DNA of 64,000 bases from Aminobacter ciceronei. GTDB taxonomy: Bacteria > Pseudomonadota > Alphaproteobacteria > Rhizobiales > Rhizobiaceae. The stretch is from positions 62,001-126,000 of the forward strand of contig NZ_JACJHY010000018.1 of assembly GCF_014138625.1 (NCBI RefSeq), written 5' to 3'. The position numbers and the translations under genes were made by a program. Every line of letters begins with the position of its first letter. Positions within the stretch are counted from its first letter, which is position 1. Of this stretch, positions 9,943 through 18,966 are shown in pieces. The notes under the pieces were generated by a model. The model saw only the letters and a program-made list of their open reading frames with translations, was not told where the DNA came from and did not search any database.

Positions 9943-11241
9943 ATGATCCCCGGGTATGTTCCGAGTTTGATCGAACGCCTGCGCGCCCAAGCGATATCGC
10001 TGTTTCGCGAGGGCGTCAGAGCGGCGGATCCGGCGTCCGCTGTGACCGCGGCCCTGTCTACGCGGCAGAATGCAATAGAGAGGGCCCGTCGCGTCATCGT
10101 GCTTGCCTTCGGAAAGGCAGCGGTGTCGATGGCAGAGGCCGCCATACCTTTCGTTCACCGGAAGCTAGGAGCAGCGATCGCCCTCACCGCCGCGGGCAGC
10201 GTCCGGCCAGTTCCGGGCTTCGTCGTAATCGGCGGAGGACATCCTGTCCCGGACCGCGCGGCCCTTGGGACAGCCGCTGCAATCGAGCGCGCTGCAACAG
10301 CAGCTCGTGCAGGCGATCTCGTTCTCGCATTGGTGAGCGGTGGCGGCTCATCCCTCCTTTGCGCTCCGCCCCGAGGTATCGACCTGCGAGACAAAATCTC
10401 ATTGAACGACGCCTTGGTGCGATCGGGAGCCAATATCGTCGAGATGAACACGGTGCGCAGCATGGTCTCGCGCCTCAAGGGCGGAGGTCTGGCCCGCCAG
10501 GCAAGGCCGGCGTCTTTGCTGGCTCTGATCCTTTCGGACGTTCCTGGCGACGATCCGGCAGTCATCGCCAGCGGACCGACGGCTCCCAGCCGTGGTTCGG
10601 GCGAGGAAGCGCTGAGCATCCTGAAAAAATACGGGCTGCTGGAGGTTGTTCCGCATTCGATCTCCAGCCATCTGCGCAACAAGTTCGAGCCCGGCCCGGA
10701 CGACTGTTTCGACCATGTCGAAAACGTCGTCATCGGCAGCAATGGGCTGAGCGTGCGGGCGGCGATGCTGAAAGCGCGGCAGAGCTACGATGCGGTCCTG
10801 CTGGGTCGGGAATGGCTATGCGGCGACGTCTCTACGGCCGCGAATGAATTGCATGCCATGGCTCTGGCCGCTGCTGCCGGGAACAGGCCGGTCGCGATTG
10901 TCTGTGGCGGTGAGACAAGCGTGCGCGTCACCGGCGGAGGCACGGGCGGACGGAATCAGGAGCTTGCGCTGAGATTTGCCCTTCTGAATGAAGTCCGACC
11001 TATCCCCAGGCCTTGGGTATTTCTCAGTGGGGGCACCGACGGAAGGGACGGACCTACCGATGCCGCAGGCGGTATCGTCGATGAAGGCTCCGCATCGTGG
11101 ATGCGCCAGCAAGGCTGCGATCCGTTGGCACAACTCTCCGAAAACAACTCGTTCGCGGCGCTTGCATGCTCAGGCGATCTGCTGATCACCGGGCCGACGG
11201 GAACCAACGTGGCGGACTTGCAGATCATGCTGTTGCAATGA
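9943..11241 (+). CDS. gck: Glycerate 2-kinase (MOFRL/TtuD-type)
   Basis: 432 residues of the DUF4147/MOFRL glycerate kinase family, which phosphorylates glycerate to 2-phosphoglycerate, the serine-cycle step after HprA. Motifs visible are LVSGGGSSLLCAPP, SDVPGDDPAVIASGPT, GGETSVRVTGGGTGGRNQE and SGGTDGRDGPTDAAGG. ATG 9943 is one base after the hprA stop; no clear ribosome-binding site is seen, so translation is probably coupled. An upstream in-frame start at 9883 would lie inside hprA. Its stop overlaps the next start (ATGA at 11238). Confidence 0.93.
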   Translation: MIPGYVPSLIERLRAQAISLFREGVRAADPASAVTAALSTRQNAIERARRVIVLAFGKAAVSMAEAAIPFVHRKLGAAIALTAAGSVRPVPGFVVIGGGHPVPDRAALGTAAAIERAATAARAGDLVLALVSGGGSSLLCAPPRGIDLRDKISLNDALVRSGANIVEMNTVRSMVSRLKGGGLARQARPASLLALILSDVPGDDPAVIASGPTAPSRGSGEEALSILKKYGLLEVVPHSISSHLRNKFEPGPDDCFDHVENVVIGSNGLSVRAAMLKARQSYDAVLLGREWLCGDVSTAANELHAMALAAAAGNRPVAIVCGGETSVRVTGGGTGGRNQELALRFALLNEVRPIPRPWVFLSGGTDGRDGPTDAAGGIVDEGSASWMRQQGCDPLAQLSENNSFAALACSGDLLITGPTGTNVADLQIMLLQ

Positions 11242-12392
11242 AAGGAAAAGCCCCCACTCCGTCCCTGCTGACGTGGCTTGATCGGCTATTCGTCCCCATC
11301 CTCGCGGGCGCCACACTGCGTGAGCGACTGGTCGCAGTTCTCGGAGCGTTGCTCGGGGTCGGGGTTACCGCTCTTCTGTGCTCGGTGTTATTTGGGACGG
11401 GCTCCACTCTACCAATGATCGTTGCACCTATCGGGGCCTCGGCCGTGCTTGTCTTTGCTATCCCTACAAGTCCGCTTTCCCAACCTTGGCCGGTTATCGG
11501 TGGGAACGTGATTTCTGCGTTGGTCGGCGTCGCAGTCGCTGCGGTCGTCGGGGAACCCGTTGTCGCCTCGGCACTCGCCGTTTCCCTGGGATTGGCCGCG
11601 ATGTCGTTTACGCGCTCACTGCACCCGCCCGGAGGTGCCATTGCGTTGACGGCGGTGATCGGGGGGCCGTCGATCACTGCGTTGGGGTTTGAGTTCCCGT
11701 TCATACCCGTGGCCCTCAACGCCGCAATACTTGTTGCGATGGGTATCGGCTTCCACAAATTGAGCAGGCGTCAATATCCACATTTCCCCACACCGGCGCC
11801 CACGAACACGCATCTGACCGCCGACGTGCCGTCTCAGCTACGGGTCGGCATTCAGGAAGCGGACGTAGACGCCGTGCTTTCCAGGCTGGGGGAAACCCTC
11901 GACATCGACCGTGGCGATCTCAACCGATTGCTCCGGGAGGTCTCGCTGCAGGCCTCGATCAGGTCCCATGGTCCGCTCCTTTGCTCGGACATCATGTCCA
12001 GAGATGTCGTATCGATCCACCGGAGCGCGCAAACGAACGATGCTCGCGCTCTGATGCTTCGGCACAACCTTTTAATCTTGCCGGTCGTCGACGAGGCAGG
12101 GCGATTGGCCGGGACAGTGGGATTCCGAGAAGTCGCCATGGCCGACAAATACATCGAGCGCTCGATCTCACCTGCGGCAGTCGCTTCGCCGCACGATGAG
12201 GCGCTTGGACTCCTGCCGGTTCTGACCGATGGCCAGACACATGCCGTCGTCATTGTAGATGCTGACCGCGAGATCGTGGGCTTGGTCACGCAGACCGACC
12301 TTCTTGCCGCGGTGGCGGATGCAGCAGCAGACCGTTTCCGCCGAGCACCGGGCCCAATCTTCTACGACGATGGGGTCACCTCTAGCGACTGA
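11238..12392 (+). CDS. HPP-family membrane protein with two CBS domains
   Basis: 384 residues. Residues about 1-180 hold several hydrophobic segments and the signature SLHPPGGAIAL (HPP family). Residues about 250-375 form a CBS pair (DIMSRDVVSIHRSAQTND and HAVVIVDADREIVGLVTQTDLL). HPP proteins are integral membrane proteins, some reported as nitrite transporters, and CBS pairs usually sense adenine nucleotides. It starts inside the gck stop (ATGA), so it is co-translated with the serine-cycle operon, though its role there is unknown. Its 3' end overlaps the convergent tonB gene by 11 bases. Confidence 0.85.
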   Translation: MKGKAPTPSLLTWLDRLFVPILAGATLRERLVAVLGALLGVGVTALLCSVLFGTGSTLPMIVAPIGASAVLVFAIPTSPLSQPWPVIGGNVISALVGVAVAAVVGEPVVASALAVSLGLAAMSFTRSLHPPGGAIALTAVIGGPSITALGFEFPFIPVALNAAILVAMGIGFHKLSRRQYPHFPTPAPTNTHLTADVPSQLRVGIQEADVDAVLSRLGETLDIDRGDLNRLLREVSLQASIRSHGPLLCSDIMSRDVVSIHRSAQTNDARALMLRHNLLILPVVDEAGRLAGTVGFREVAMADKYIERSISPAAVASPHDEALGLLPVLTDGQTHAVVIVDADREIVGLVTQTDLLAAVADAAADRFRRAPGPIFYDDGVTSSD

Positions 12393-14028
12393 ACTTCAGC
12401 GTTACCGAGAAACTGAAAGTCTGGCTTCCAACTCCGTCTGGGGGGACTGGATATGGCGCTGCTCGGCGCGCCACAGCCAAGGCTTCGGCGTCAAGCGTGG
12501 CATTGCCGGCAGACGAACCGAGTCTTGCTCCCTTTAGTCGTCCGGACCTATCGATCGTAATTGACAATCGCGCGTTTCCGGTGATGCCCGCTTTCTGCGC
12601 GGCCGGGGGATAGCGCTTGAAGCGCTGCACATGGGCCAGGAGCTTCTTCGCATACGAAGCTTGTTCGCTCGCAGAAGCCTTCGCAATCTGACCGACCATG
12701 CTCTTGCTCGCCCCGTTGGGCGTCTTTTTCCGTGGCCCAGCCGAGGCAGCGTCTCCAGGAGCGATGTCTGTCGCCTTGGGTCGTTCGCGTCGCGGGAGAG
12801 CGGTCGCCTTCTTTTTGGTCTTGCCATCGGTTTTGGCCGCTGCAGCCGGCACAGTCCTGTCGGTGACGGCTTCCCCCTCGCCCTTCGGTTCATCATTCAT
12901 GTGGGTACGCTCCGCCAACGTTGGGATGACCTGCACGACGGAAGGCAGCGGAGAAGTGACATCGGCCGGGACAATCAGCGGAGCGGCGAGTGCCGCGCTA
13001 ATCTCGGCGTCGAGCTGCGGCGGTATGAAGTCGTGTGCCGGATTGGGCCGGTCGATCGGATTGGCAGGATCGGATGCCAGCCCAGAAGTTGGCGGACTCG
13101 CCAGAGTCGCGAGCACGGATGGATCTGGCGAGGGTACTTGGGGTTCTTTCGCAGGGACCTCGACCGCTAGCGGCTGGAACGGGACGAAGACGGTGGCCGT
13201 GGCACGGTCCGTGTCATCTGATGTGGTCGTGCCAGCGTCCCCACCAGTTGCTGCGAAAGGTGCGGAGACATAACCGGCTGCGGCGCGCACGCTGGTCGTC
13301 CGAGAGGGTTCGGAATCAGCCTCCGGAACAGGCTCGGCCTCGGAGATGAGAGGAGGATCTGCCAAGCTGGAAACTGTCGGGTCAGGCAACGGAACCACCT
13401 CTTCTTCCGCTCGTGCCTCCGTCAACGGCGGTTCGTTCGTGATGTGCGAATCTTCAGCCGCCGTCTCGGATGGACTATCGAAACCAAGAGGTTCCGTTCC
13501 CGCCACTTCCTCACTCGTTTCCCTTTCCTCTGAAGGCTGATCGAGCATCTGGGCATCCGGTGCCGACGACACATTGTCGACGACCGTGTCGCCGAGATCC
13601 TCGGCCGTCGCTGTTTCCGATGACGTATCGCTTTGGGTAACTAACGGCGTCTCAGGCGCCTGAGAGGGAAATGTCGCCTGCAAACCCTGATCATCGAACA
13701 CGATCTCTACGCTTATAGCGTCCTGGTCTGCATCGAGACCCTCGAACACCAGCGCATGGGCCAAGAAAAAGAGAGCGAGCAGATGGACCGCGGCGGATAG
13801 TGACAGGCCTACTACGGTCCCAAGGTCTCCGGCTTGCGGCAGGAAAGACAGGCGCTCTCCCATCGCGGGCGAAATTTCGAGACGAATGTCATTCTCGAGC
13901 GCAGCGTCTCGCTGCTCCACGAACCGTCCGTCGAGCAGCGAGACCAAGTCCAGGAAGGAGTCCGATGCTTCGGGCTCGGTCAAGATGGCAGGGAATTCCA
14001 GTTCCGCCAGATCGGTTCGCAGGTTCAT
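12382..14028 (-). CDS. tonB: TonB energy-transducing protein
   Basis: 548 residues. A cytoplasmic N-terminus of about 70 residues, unusually long for TonB, precedes one membrane segment (about 71-93, GTVVGLSLSAAVHLLALFFL). A long Pro/Glu/Ser-rich linker follows, then a C-terminal TonB domain from about 455 (YAKKLLAHVQRFKRYPPAAQ...) ending in an FSVTLKFSR strand. It couples inner-membrane proton-motive force to outer-membrane receptors. Its start overlaps the btuD stop (ATGA), making it the last gene of the btuB-F-C-D operon and presumably dedicated to BtuB. No exbB/exbD is in the window. Confidence 0.9.
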   Translation of the reverse strand: MNLRTDLAELEFPAILTEPEASDSFLDLVSLLDGRFVEQRDAALENDIRLEISPAMGERLSFLPQAGDLGTVVGLSLSAAVHLLALFFLAHALVFEGLDADQDAISVEIVFDDQGLQATFPSQAPETPLVTQSDTSSETATAEDLGDTVVDNVSSAPDAQMLDQPSEERETSEEVAGTEPLGFDSPSETAAEDSHITNEPPLTEARAEEEVVPLPDPTVSSLADPPLISEAEPVPEADSEPSRTTSVRAAAGYVSAPFAATGGDAGTTTSDDTDRATATVFVPFQPLAVEVPAKEPQVPSPDPSVLATLASPPTSGLASDPANPIDRPNPAHDFIPPQLDAEISAALAAPLIVPADVTSPLPSVVQVIPTLAERTHMNDEPKGEGEAVTDRTVPAAAAKTDGKTKKKATALPRRERPKATDIAPGDAASAGPRKKTPNGASKSMVGQIAKASASEQASYAKKLLAHVQRFKRYPPAAQKAGITGNARLSITIDRSGRLKGARLGSSAGNATLDAEALAVARRAAPYPVPPDGVGSQTFSFSVTLKFSR

Positions 14029-14807
14029 GGTCCCGCATCCCGCGCAAGTCCTACCGGCGATACGATCAGGCCGCAGCTGTCGGTCTCCACCCGTGCTGCG
14101 ATCCCGAAGACGCCGCCGAGAACTTCCGGAACCATGACCTCGGCGGGCGCGCCGCCGCCGACCGTGCGCCCGTCATGCAGAATTGCAAGGCGGTCACACC
14201 AACGCGCGGCAAGTGTCAGGTCGTGCAGCGAGACCAGCACGGCGCGGCCAGACGCAGCTATCTTTCGGAAGCCCGCCATCATGGCGATCTGGTGTGCAGG
14301 GTCGAGACCGGAGGCAGGTTCGTCGGCGAGGAGCACCGGCGTGTCCTGGGCAATGGCCCGAGCGGTAAGCACGCGTGCCTGCTCACCGCCAGAGAGCGCA
14401 TTGGCCGGCCGATCTGCCAGGTGGACGACGTCCATTAGTTCCATCGCCTCGCGGCAGATCACGCGGTCATTCTCAATTGGCCCCACGCCCCATGTCCGCC
14501 AAGGCATGCGGCCAAGATCTACAATGTCCCTGACCTTGACCGGCCAGCCGATGACACGCTGCTGCGGCAGATAGGCGATGAGCCTTGCGCGCCTCGCGCG
14601 CGAAAGCGACTCAAGCGGCATTTCATTGACGAGGACCTGGCCGGTGGCCGCCAGGTGGCCCGACAGCGCGCGGATAAGTGTCGACTTGCCCGCGCCATTG
14701 GGACCGAGCAGGCCGACAACGGTTCCAGTTTCGACACGGATCGAGGCTCCCGTCAGAACTCTTCTGCCAGAAAGCTGGACATGAATATCGATCGCGGCGA
14801 TCGACAT
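14025..14807 (-). CDS. btuD: Vitamin B12/corrinoid ABC transporter ATP-binding protein
   Basis: 260 residues. Walker A GLLGPNGAGKST, signature NALSGGEQARV and Walker B PVLLADEPASGLD are intact. It powers import of corrinoid through BtuC. The ATG at 14807 overlaps the btuC stop (TGATG) and has GGGAGGGG upstream. A longer in-frame reading upstream runs antisense-like through btuC and is not real. Haem or siderophore transporters share this family, but the B12 riboswitch and receptor argue for corrinoid. Confidence 0.9.
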   Translation of the reverse strand: MSIAAIDIHVQLSGRRVLTGASIRVETGTVVGLLGPNGAGKSTLIRALSGHLAATGQVLVNEMPLESLSRARRARLIAYLPQQRVIGWPVKVRDIVDLGRMPWRTWGVGPIENDRVICREAMELMDVVHLADRPANALSGGEQARVLTARAIAQDTPVLLADEPASGLDPAHQIAMMAGFRKIAASGRAVLVSLHDLTLAARWCDRLAILHDGRTVGGGAPAEVMVPEVLGGVFGIAARVETDSCGLIVSPVGLARDAGP

Positions 14808-15793
14808 CAAAACCCCTCCCGGCGAGAGCGGATGACAAGCCAGAGGAAGAACGGCGCACCGATCAACGCCGTCAGCACGCCCACATTGAGTTCGTTTCCG
14901 AACCAGGGCAGGCGTGCGACGATATCGGCCGCCAGCAGTAGTGCCGCGCCACCCAGGGCGCTTGGCAGCAGGAGCCGGCCCGGCATGCAGTCCGTGAGCG
15001 GCCTGATCAAGTGTGGGACCACGAGACCGACGAAGCCGATGGCGCCAGTCACCGATGTTCCCGCGCCGACGCACAAGGCCACGCCGCCAACAAGCATCAG
15101 CCGGGTCCGTGCCACGTCGATGCCGAGACTGGCCGCGCTCTCCTCGCCGAGGGAAAGCGCGTCCAGCGCGCTGCCGCAGGCAAGAATCAGCAGCGTGCCG
15201 ACAGCCATCAGGGGAAGGCATACCCAGACATGCGCCATCGAGCGGTCCTTCAGCGAGCCGAGCAACCAGAAGATGATCTCGTAGCTCGCGAACGGATTTG
15301 GCGAGAGGTTGAGCGCAAGCGCGGTGAACGCGGCCGCCAGGCTGGACAGGCCTACGCCGGCCAAGATCAGCGTCAGTGTCGTGGTGTTGCCGGAAGCGAT
15401 CACGAGGAGAACGACCACGGCCACAAGGGCGCCCAGAAGCGCACCTGCCGGCAGCGCGAAGACTGAAACTCCGGCCACGCCGCTGTAGAAGACCACGACT
15501 GCGCCGAGCGATGCGCTCGAAGAAACCCCGATCACGCCTGGTTCCGCGAGAGGGTTGCGCAGGAAGCCCTGCAACGCGGCGCCGGAAAGAGCCAGGCTTG
15601 CACCGACCAGCACACCGAGAATGGCTCGCGGCAGGCGGATTTCACGCATTGTGATCGCGGCGGCATCGTCCCCTTGGCCCACGAGGCCGCGGAGGCTCGT
15701 CGCGGGATCAAGTGCGGCCGATCCGACAAGCAGTGACGTTGCGAAGAGAACGACTACGATGCCGAGGAGCCCGGCCCAAAGGGTCGGCTTCAT
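14807..15793 (-). CDS. btuC: Vitamin B12/corrinoid ABC transporter permease (FecCD family)
   Basis: 328 residues with about ten hydrophobic segments. The FecCD signatures are LRNPLAEPGVIGVSSSASLGA and GFVGLVVPHLIRPL. The ATG at 15793 has GGGAAGGAAGG immediately upstream and overlaps the btuF stop. It forms the membrane channel through which BtuF delivers corrinoid. Confidence 0.9.
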   Translation of the reverse strand: MKPTLWAGLLGIVVVLFATSLLVGSAALDPATSLRGLVGQGDDAAAITMREIRLPRAILGVLVGASLALSGAALQGFLRNPLAEPGVIGVSSSASLGAVVVFYSGVAGVSVFALPAGALLGALVAVVVLLVIASGNTTTLTLILAGVGLSSLAAAFTALALNLSPNPFASYEIIFWLLGSLKDRSMAHVWVCLPLMAVGTLLILACGSALDALSLGEESAASLGIDVARTRLMLVGGVALCVGAGTSVTGAIGFVGLVVPHLIRPLTDCMPGRLLLPSALGGAALLLAADIVARLPWFGNELNVGVLTALIGAPFFLWLVIRSRREGF

Positions 15794-16677
15794 CCTTCCT
15801 TCCCTTTGTTTGGCCGAATCATGGACTGGCGCAGGCGGCGCAGCGCCCGCACGGCTTCCATCGTGAAGGGCCCCCCGCAGGACCATGATCCGGACGGAAC
15901 CACGTCGCTGTCATGAATCAGACCGAGCGCCGCGATCGCGGGATGTCGGGTGATCTGATCCGCGAGCGCCGGAACGTCGCTATAGGGCCGGCTGACCAGG
16001 ACAACGTCCGGCCGGTCCTTCACAAGCAATTCGAGCGGATATGGAACCATGCCCGAATAGCCTTGCTCCGCCGCGAGGTTGCGGAACCCTACGGCTTTGA
16101 GGATCGAGTCGGCGAGCGTGCCGGCGCCAAGAACAATGCCATTCTGCTCGAACACAACCACGGAAGGCCAGCGGCCGGGCGGGATCGTCTCAAACGAGGC
16201 AAGCTCCCGCTCGAATTCGACTGCTATCCTTTCAGCCCGTGTCCGCTGCCCCACAATGACACCCATGCGGCGGATATCCGCAGCGATCGTGTCCAGGGTC
16301 TGGGCGTATGCAAATTCCTCTACGCGGACTCCAAGGCGGTTGAGTACGGCAGTGGTGGTGTGCAGGGAATATGTCCCCGTGACCACGATCTCGGGCCGGG
16401 CGACGAAAACCTCCTCCGCCAAGCCCCTGTTCTTGGGATACCCGGCCGCCTTTGCGCGCAGAAACGAGAGGCCGGGATCTTCCGAAAGGTTCGAGAGCGA
16501 GACAATCTGGTCATGATCGGCGAGACCCAGAACCAGTTGGTCCGTGCAGACGTTGAGCGACATGACGCGCGGGTGAATGTCCGCGGAAGAGGCCGACACA
16601 CAGTATCCGGCAAGGACATGGATGCCGCATGTCAATGCCAGGGCCGCGAAGCGAGTGAGCTGTCCTCTGCTGACCAT
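15790..16677 (-). CDS. btuF: Periplasmic corrinoid-binding protein
   Basis: 295 residues with a signal peptide of roughly 32 residues (FAALALTCGIHVLAGYCVSA). The mature part has the helical-backbone binding-protein fold: RVMSLNVCTDQLVLGLADHD near 37-56 and PEIVVTGTYS near 95. It lies 6 bases after btuB and overlaps btuC by ATGA. Ligand assignment to B12 or another corrinoid is from context. Confidence 0.88.
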   Translation of the reverse strand: MVSRGQLTRFAALALTCGIHVLAGYCVSASSADIHPRVMSLNVCTDQLVLGLADHDQIVSLSNLSEDPGLSFLRAKAAGYPKNRGLAEEVFVARPEIVVTGTYSLHTTTAVLNRLGVRVEEFAYAQTLDTIAADIRRMGVIVGQRTRAERIAVEFERELASFETIPPGRWPSVVVFEQNGIVLGAGTLADSILKAVGFRNLAAEQGYSGMVPYPLELLVKDRPDVVLVSRPYSDVPALADQITRHPAIAALGLIHDSDVVPSGSWSCGGPFTMEAVRALRRLRQSMIRPNKGKEG

Positions 16678-16683
16678 GGGCTG

Positions 16684-18600
16684 TTAGAATCGGGCTTTGA
16701 ACCCTCCGAAAATCGCAATGCCGGGCGTTCCGTAGCCTTTGACGACTTCATATTTCTGATTCAGGAGGTTTTCGCCGCGCAAGTAGAATTCGCTATTTTC
16801 TGTCGGCCTGTAGCTGACTTTGGCGTCGACAAGAACATAGTCGTCGAGCGCAACGTCTTGGAACGTTCCGAATGATGGGCTTATGCGGTCGGTCGTGTCC
16901 AGAACGGCGTGCACGACCCCCGTCACGGTCCACCGCTCCGCCGGTCGAATGGTCGCGAGAAACGCGATGTCGTGCTCGGGGATGCGTGGCCTGCGTGCAC
17001 CGTTCGGCTCGCGCGTTTGGGTGTATGTGTAGCCCGCGCCGAGGTCCAGCCAATCAGCGGCTTGCCACGTCATGGAGAGTTCGACACCGGAGCGTTTGGT
17101 TTCACCCGGAATCTGAACGTAGCGCGAGGTTGCGAAATCGTAGTCTATCAGATCGTCCGTGTTCAGCAGGAAATAGGTGGCGTCCGCCACCAGACGCCCG
17201 TCGAGAAAGGACTGCTCGACACCGATATCGAAACTCTGGCTCTGCTCCGGCTTTAAATCGGTGTTGCCAGAGAACGAATCGTACAGTTCGAAAAGGCTCG
17301 GTGCACGATACCCCGTGCCGAATGACGAATGGATACGCGTGCCGGTATCGGCGAATAGGTAGGAACCCGTGAGCCGGTAGGTTGAATAACCGCCGAATTC
17401 GCTGTGCTCGTCGTGACGCGCGCCGGCTGTCAAAGTCAAATCTTCAAAGGGGCTTAGAATGACTTGGCCCCACATACCTCCAAGCGTGAAGTCTGCCTTG
17501 GTGTCGGTTCCGAAATTGTTGGTCGTATGCGCGCTCTGCCGTTCGTAGTCCCCGCCATATTGCAGCGTGAGCCAGTCGGTTGCTTCGTAGGAGCCCTGAT
17601 AGTCCGCTTTCGTCCGCACGCCATAGAAATTGCCGTCGAATGGTCCAAACGCCGATTCGGAATTCAGATCGCGATCGATGTCGGACGCCTGGAAGGAAAA
17701 GGCATTCTTCAGACGGCCATCCAGAAGGTCGAGGTTGAATCCCGCGCGCGCCGCTCGCTGTCGGGTTGCAAAGGTATTGAACTCGTTGTCCCTTGGTGGA
17801 TTGCCGGAATCGTCGTAGTCGCCCCGTGCATTTATATAGAGCGCGGAACCGAAGACCGAGAGGTATTCGTTGATCTGCTTTTCGCCTGCGAAATTGATGT
17901 TCACATCGCGAAAACCGTCCTTCTCCAAGCCAGTCGGGTTCAGGTCGACTGGAGGAAATCCGTTCACCAGCGCCGCGGAAATACCTTTTGTGCTCAGCCC
18001 GAAGATGTTGAACGCGGCCCTGCCGGTATCGTCGGCGCCGGTCAGAGAATAGCCGCCGCGCCAGGTTCCAAAGGAGCCGGCTTCACCGGATATCTCGTGG
18101 TGGACACCCGCTTCGATGCCGGCGAGAGTGGAAACGCCGATCACGCCGGCGATCGCATCGGAACCATAGAGGGTCGATTGGGACCCTTTAAGAACCTCGA
18201 TTTGGCCAATCCCGCCAACTAGCAGGTTCTGATACGGAGTCTGGACCTGCGTCGAAGTCGGATCGGATATGTCGATGCCATTGAAAATGGTCTTGACGTA
18301 TTTCTTGTCGGCACCTCGGACGGAGAGGCTGCTCTCCTGGCCGGTCCCGCCTGGCATGGCTACGTGCACACCGGGCACCAGAGTCAGATAGTCCGTCAGA
18401 AGCGGCTTGGATTGTTCCTCGATCTCTTCCTTTGAGACGACGTCAACCGTGGATCCAACTTTGTTTTTGTCAGTCAGAGTTCGGTTTGGCGTTACTACGA
18501 TCTCACCAAGGTAGATTTCCTGCGCGACCGCCACGGAACCTGTGGCCACTACATGTGCGAAGACAGTGGTTGCAAGCAATTTTGGCTGCAGACGTCCCAT
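16684..18600 (-). CDS. btuB: TonB-dependent outer-membrane corrinoid receptor
   Basis: 638 residues with a signal peptide (cut near VAVAQ), a TonB box within GEIVVTPNR, a plug domain to about 150 (including LKGSQSTLYGSDAIAGVI) and a beta-barrel ending in the terminal Phe of GGFKARF. It imports cobalamin or related corrinoids. Translation starts at ATG 18600 after GGGGGGATTG. It heads the btuB-F-C-D-tonB operon. Upstream are a cobalamin riboswitch (18724-18900) and a TetR-type dyad at 18937-18956. High corrinoid demand fits the neighbouring cmu operon. Confidence 0.92.
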   Translation of the reverse strand: MGRLQPKLLATTVFAHVVATGSVAVAQEIYLGEIVVTPNRTLTDKNKVGSTVDVVSKEEIEEQSKPLLTDYLTLVPGVHVAMPGGTGQESSLSVRGADKKYVKTIFNGIDISDPTSTQVQTPYQNLLVGGIGQIEVLKGSQSTLYGSDAIAGVIGVSTLAGIEAGVHHEISGEAGSFGTWRGGYSLTGADDTGRAAFNIFGLSTKGISAALVNGFPPVDLNPTGLEKDGFRDVNINFAGEKQINEYLSVFGSALYINARGDYDDSGNPPRDNEFNTFATRQRAARAGFNLDLLDGRLKNAFSFQASDIDRDLNSESAFGPFDGNFYGVRTKADYQGSYEATDWLTLQYGGDYERQSAHTTNNFGTDTKADFTLGGMWGQVILSPFEDLTLTAGARHDEHSEFGGYSTYRLTGSYLFADTGTRIHSSFGTGYRAPSLFELYDSFSGNTDLKPEQSQSFDIGVEQSFLDGRLVADATYFLLNTDDLIDYDFATSRYVQIPGETKRSGVELSMTWQAADWLDLGAGYTYTQTREPNGARRPRIPEHDIAFLATIRPAERWTVTGVVHAVLDTTDRISPSFGTFQDVALDDYVLVDAKVSYRPTENSEFYLRGENLLNQKYEVVKGYGTPGIAIFGGFKARF

Positions 18601-18723
18601 TCAATCCCCCCGCGAAAGGTATGCGATCCTCTGGATGCAGCGGGATTGAAGGCCCCGCAGCGATGACATTCGCCACCGCTGTCGAGACAGCGCCGGAAGC
18701 TCCCCGCATCCGGAAAGTGACCA

Positions 18724-18900
18724 TCCAAGGCAGGTCTCCTGGCTCGCGGGTCGTCGGCGCATCTGCCTTCCCGGAGCCGCGCTCCAGTGGCCGAATAGAT
18801 GCGCCTCGCCGCTCACAGTTGCGGGGGCAGCTACGGATTGAGCCAGAGCTCTTCCGTATTCCCTTTTTCGTCCCTTCCGCCAACGGTCGGGAACCTTGGA
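18724..18900 (-). promoter_or_regulatory. Cobalamin riboswitch upstream of btuB
   Basis: Read on the minus strand, the element has a P1 stem TCCAAGG/CCTTGGA (18894-18900 with 18724-18730) and the conserved core GCCCCCGCAACTGTGAGCGG. GGCCACTG and the B12 box AGCCAGGAGACCTGCC follow. All are hallmarks of AdoCbl riboswitches. It lies 124 bases before the btuB start. A hairpin CGCTGT-CTCG-ACAGCG follows downstream and may be part of the expression platform. High cobalamin should reduce btuB expression. Confidence 0.95.
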
Positions 18901-18907
18901 CGGCTAA

Positions 18908-18936
18908 ACGCTAACAGCGGGATATTCACCCGTCAA
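18908..18936 (-). promoter_or_regulatory. Probable btuB operon promoter
   Basis: On the minus strand TTGACG (18931-18936) is followed after 17 bases by TAGCGT (18908-18913). The -35 box is good and the -10 box weak. The TetR-type dyad at 18937-18956 abuts the -35 box, so a bound repressor should block polymerase. Confidence 0.5.
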
Positions 18937-18956
18937 TAGACAGAGTGGTCTGTTTA
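18937..18956. promoter_or_regulatory. TetR-type operator copy 3 (btuB promoter)
   Basis: TAGACAGAGTGGTCTGTTTA, matching the consensus of the other sites in both half-sites. It adjoins the -35 box of the btuB promoter and lies only about 10 bases beyond the 3' end of tetR1. Confidence 0.68.
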
Positions 18957-18966
18957 ATATCTGATC

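Larger units (their letters stand above)
18661..18956 (-). repeat. Regulatory-region duplication, copy A (btuB leader)
   Basis: This segment (platform, riboswitch, promoter, dyad) is paralogous to 19662-19959 in the same orientation. Shared blocks run from GATGACAT...GCCACCGCTG at the downstream end through CCCCGCATCCGGAA, the identical B12 box and riboswitch core, to TCAATAGACAG at the upstream end. tetR1 lies between the copies. Confidence 0.7.

Noticed and set aside
8784..10145. Minus-strand open frame of about 450 codons opposite mtkB, hprA and gck
   Set aside because: Crosses three well-supported genes and has no recognisable motif; a GC-rich shadow.
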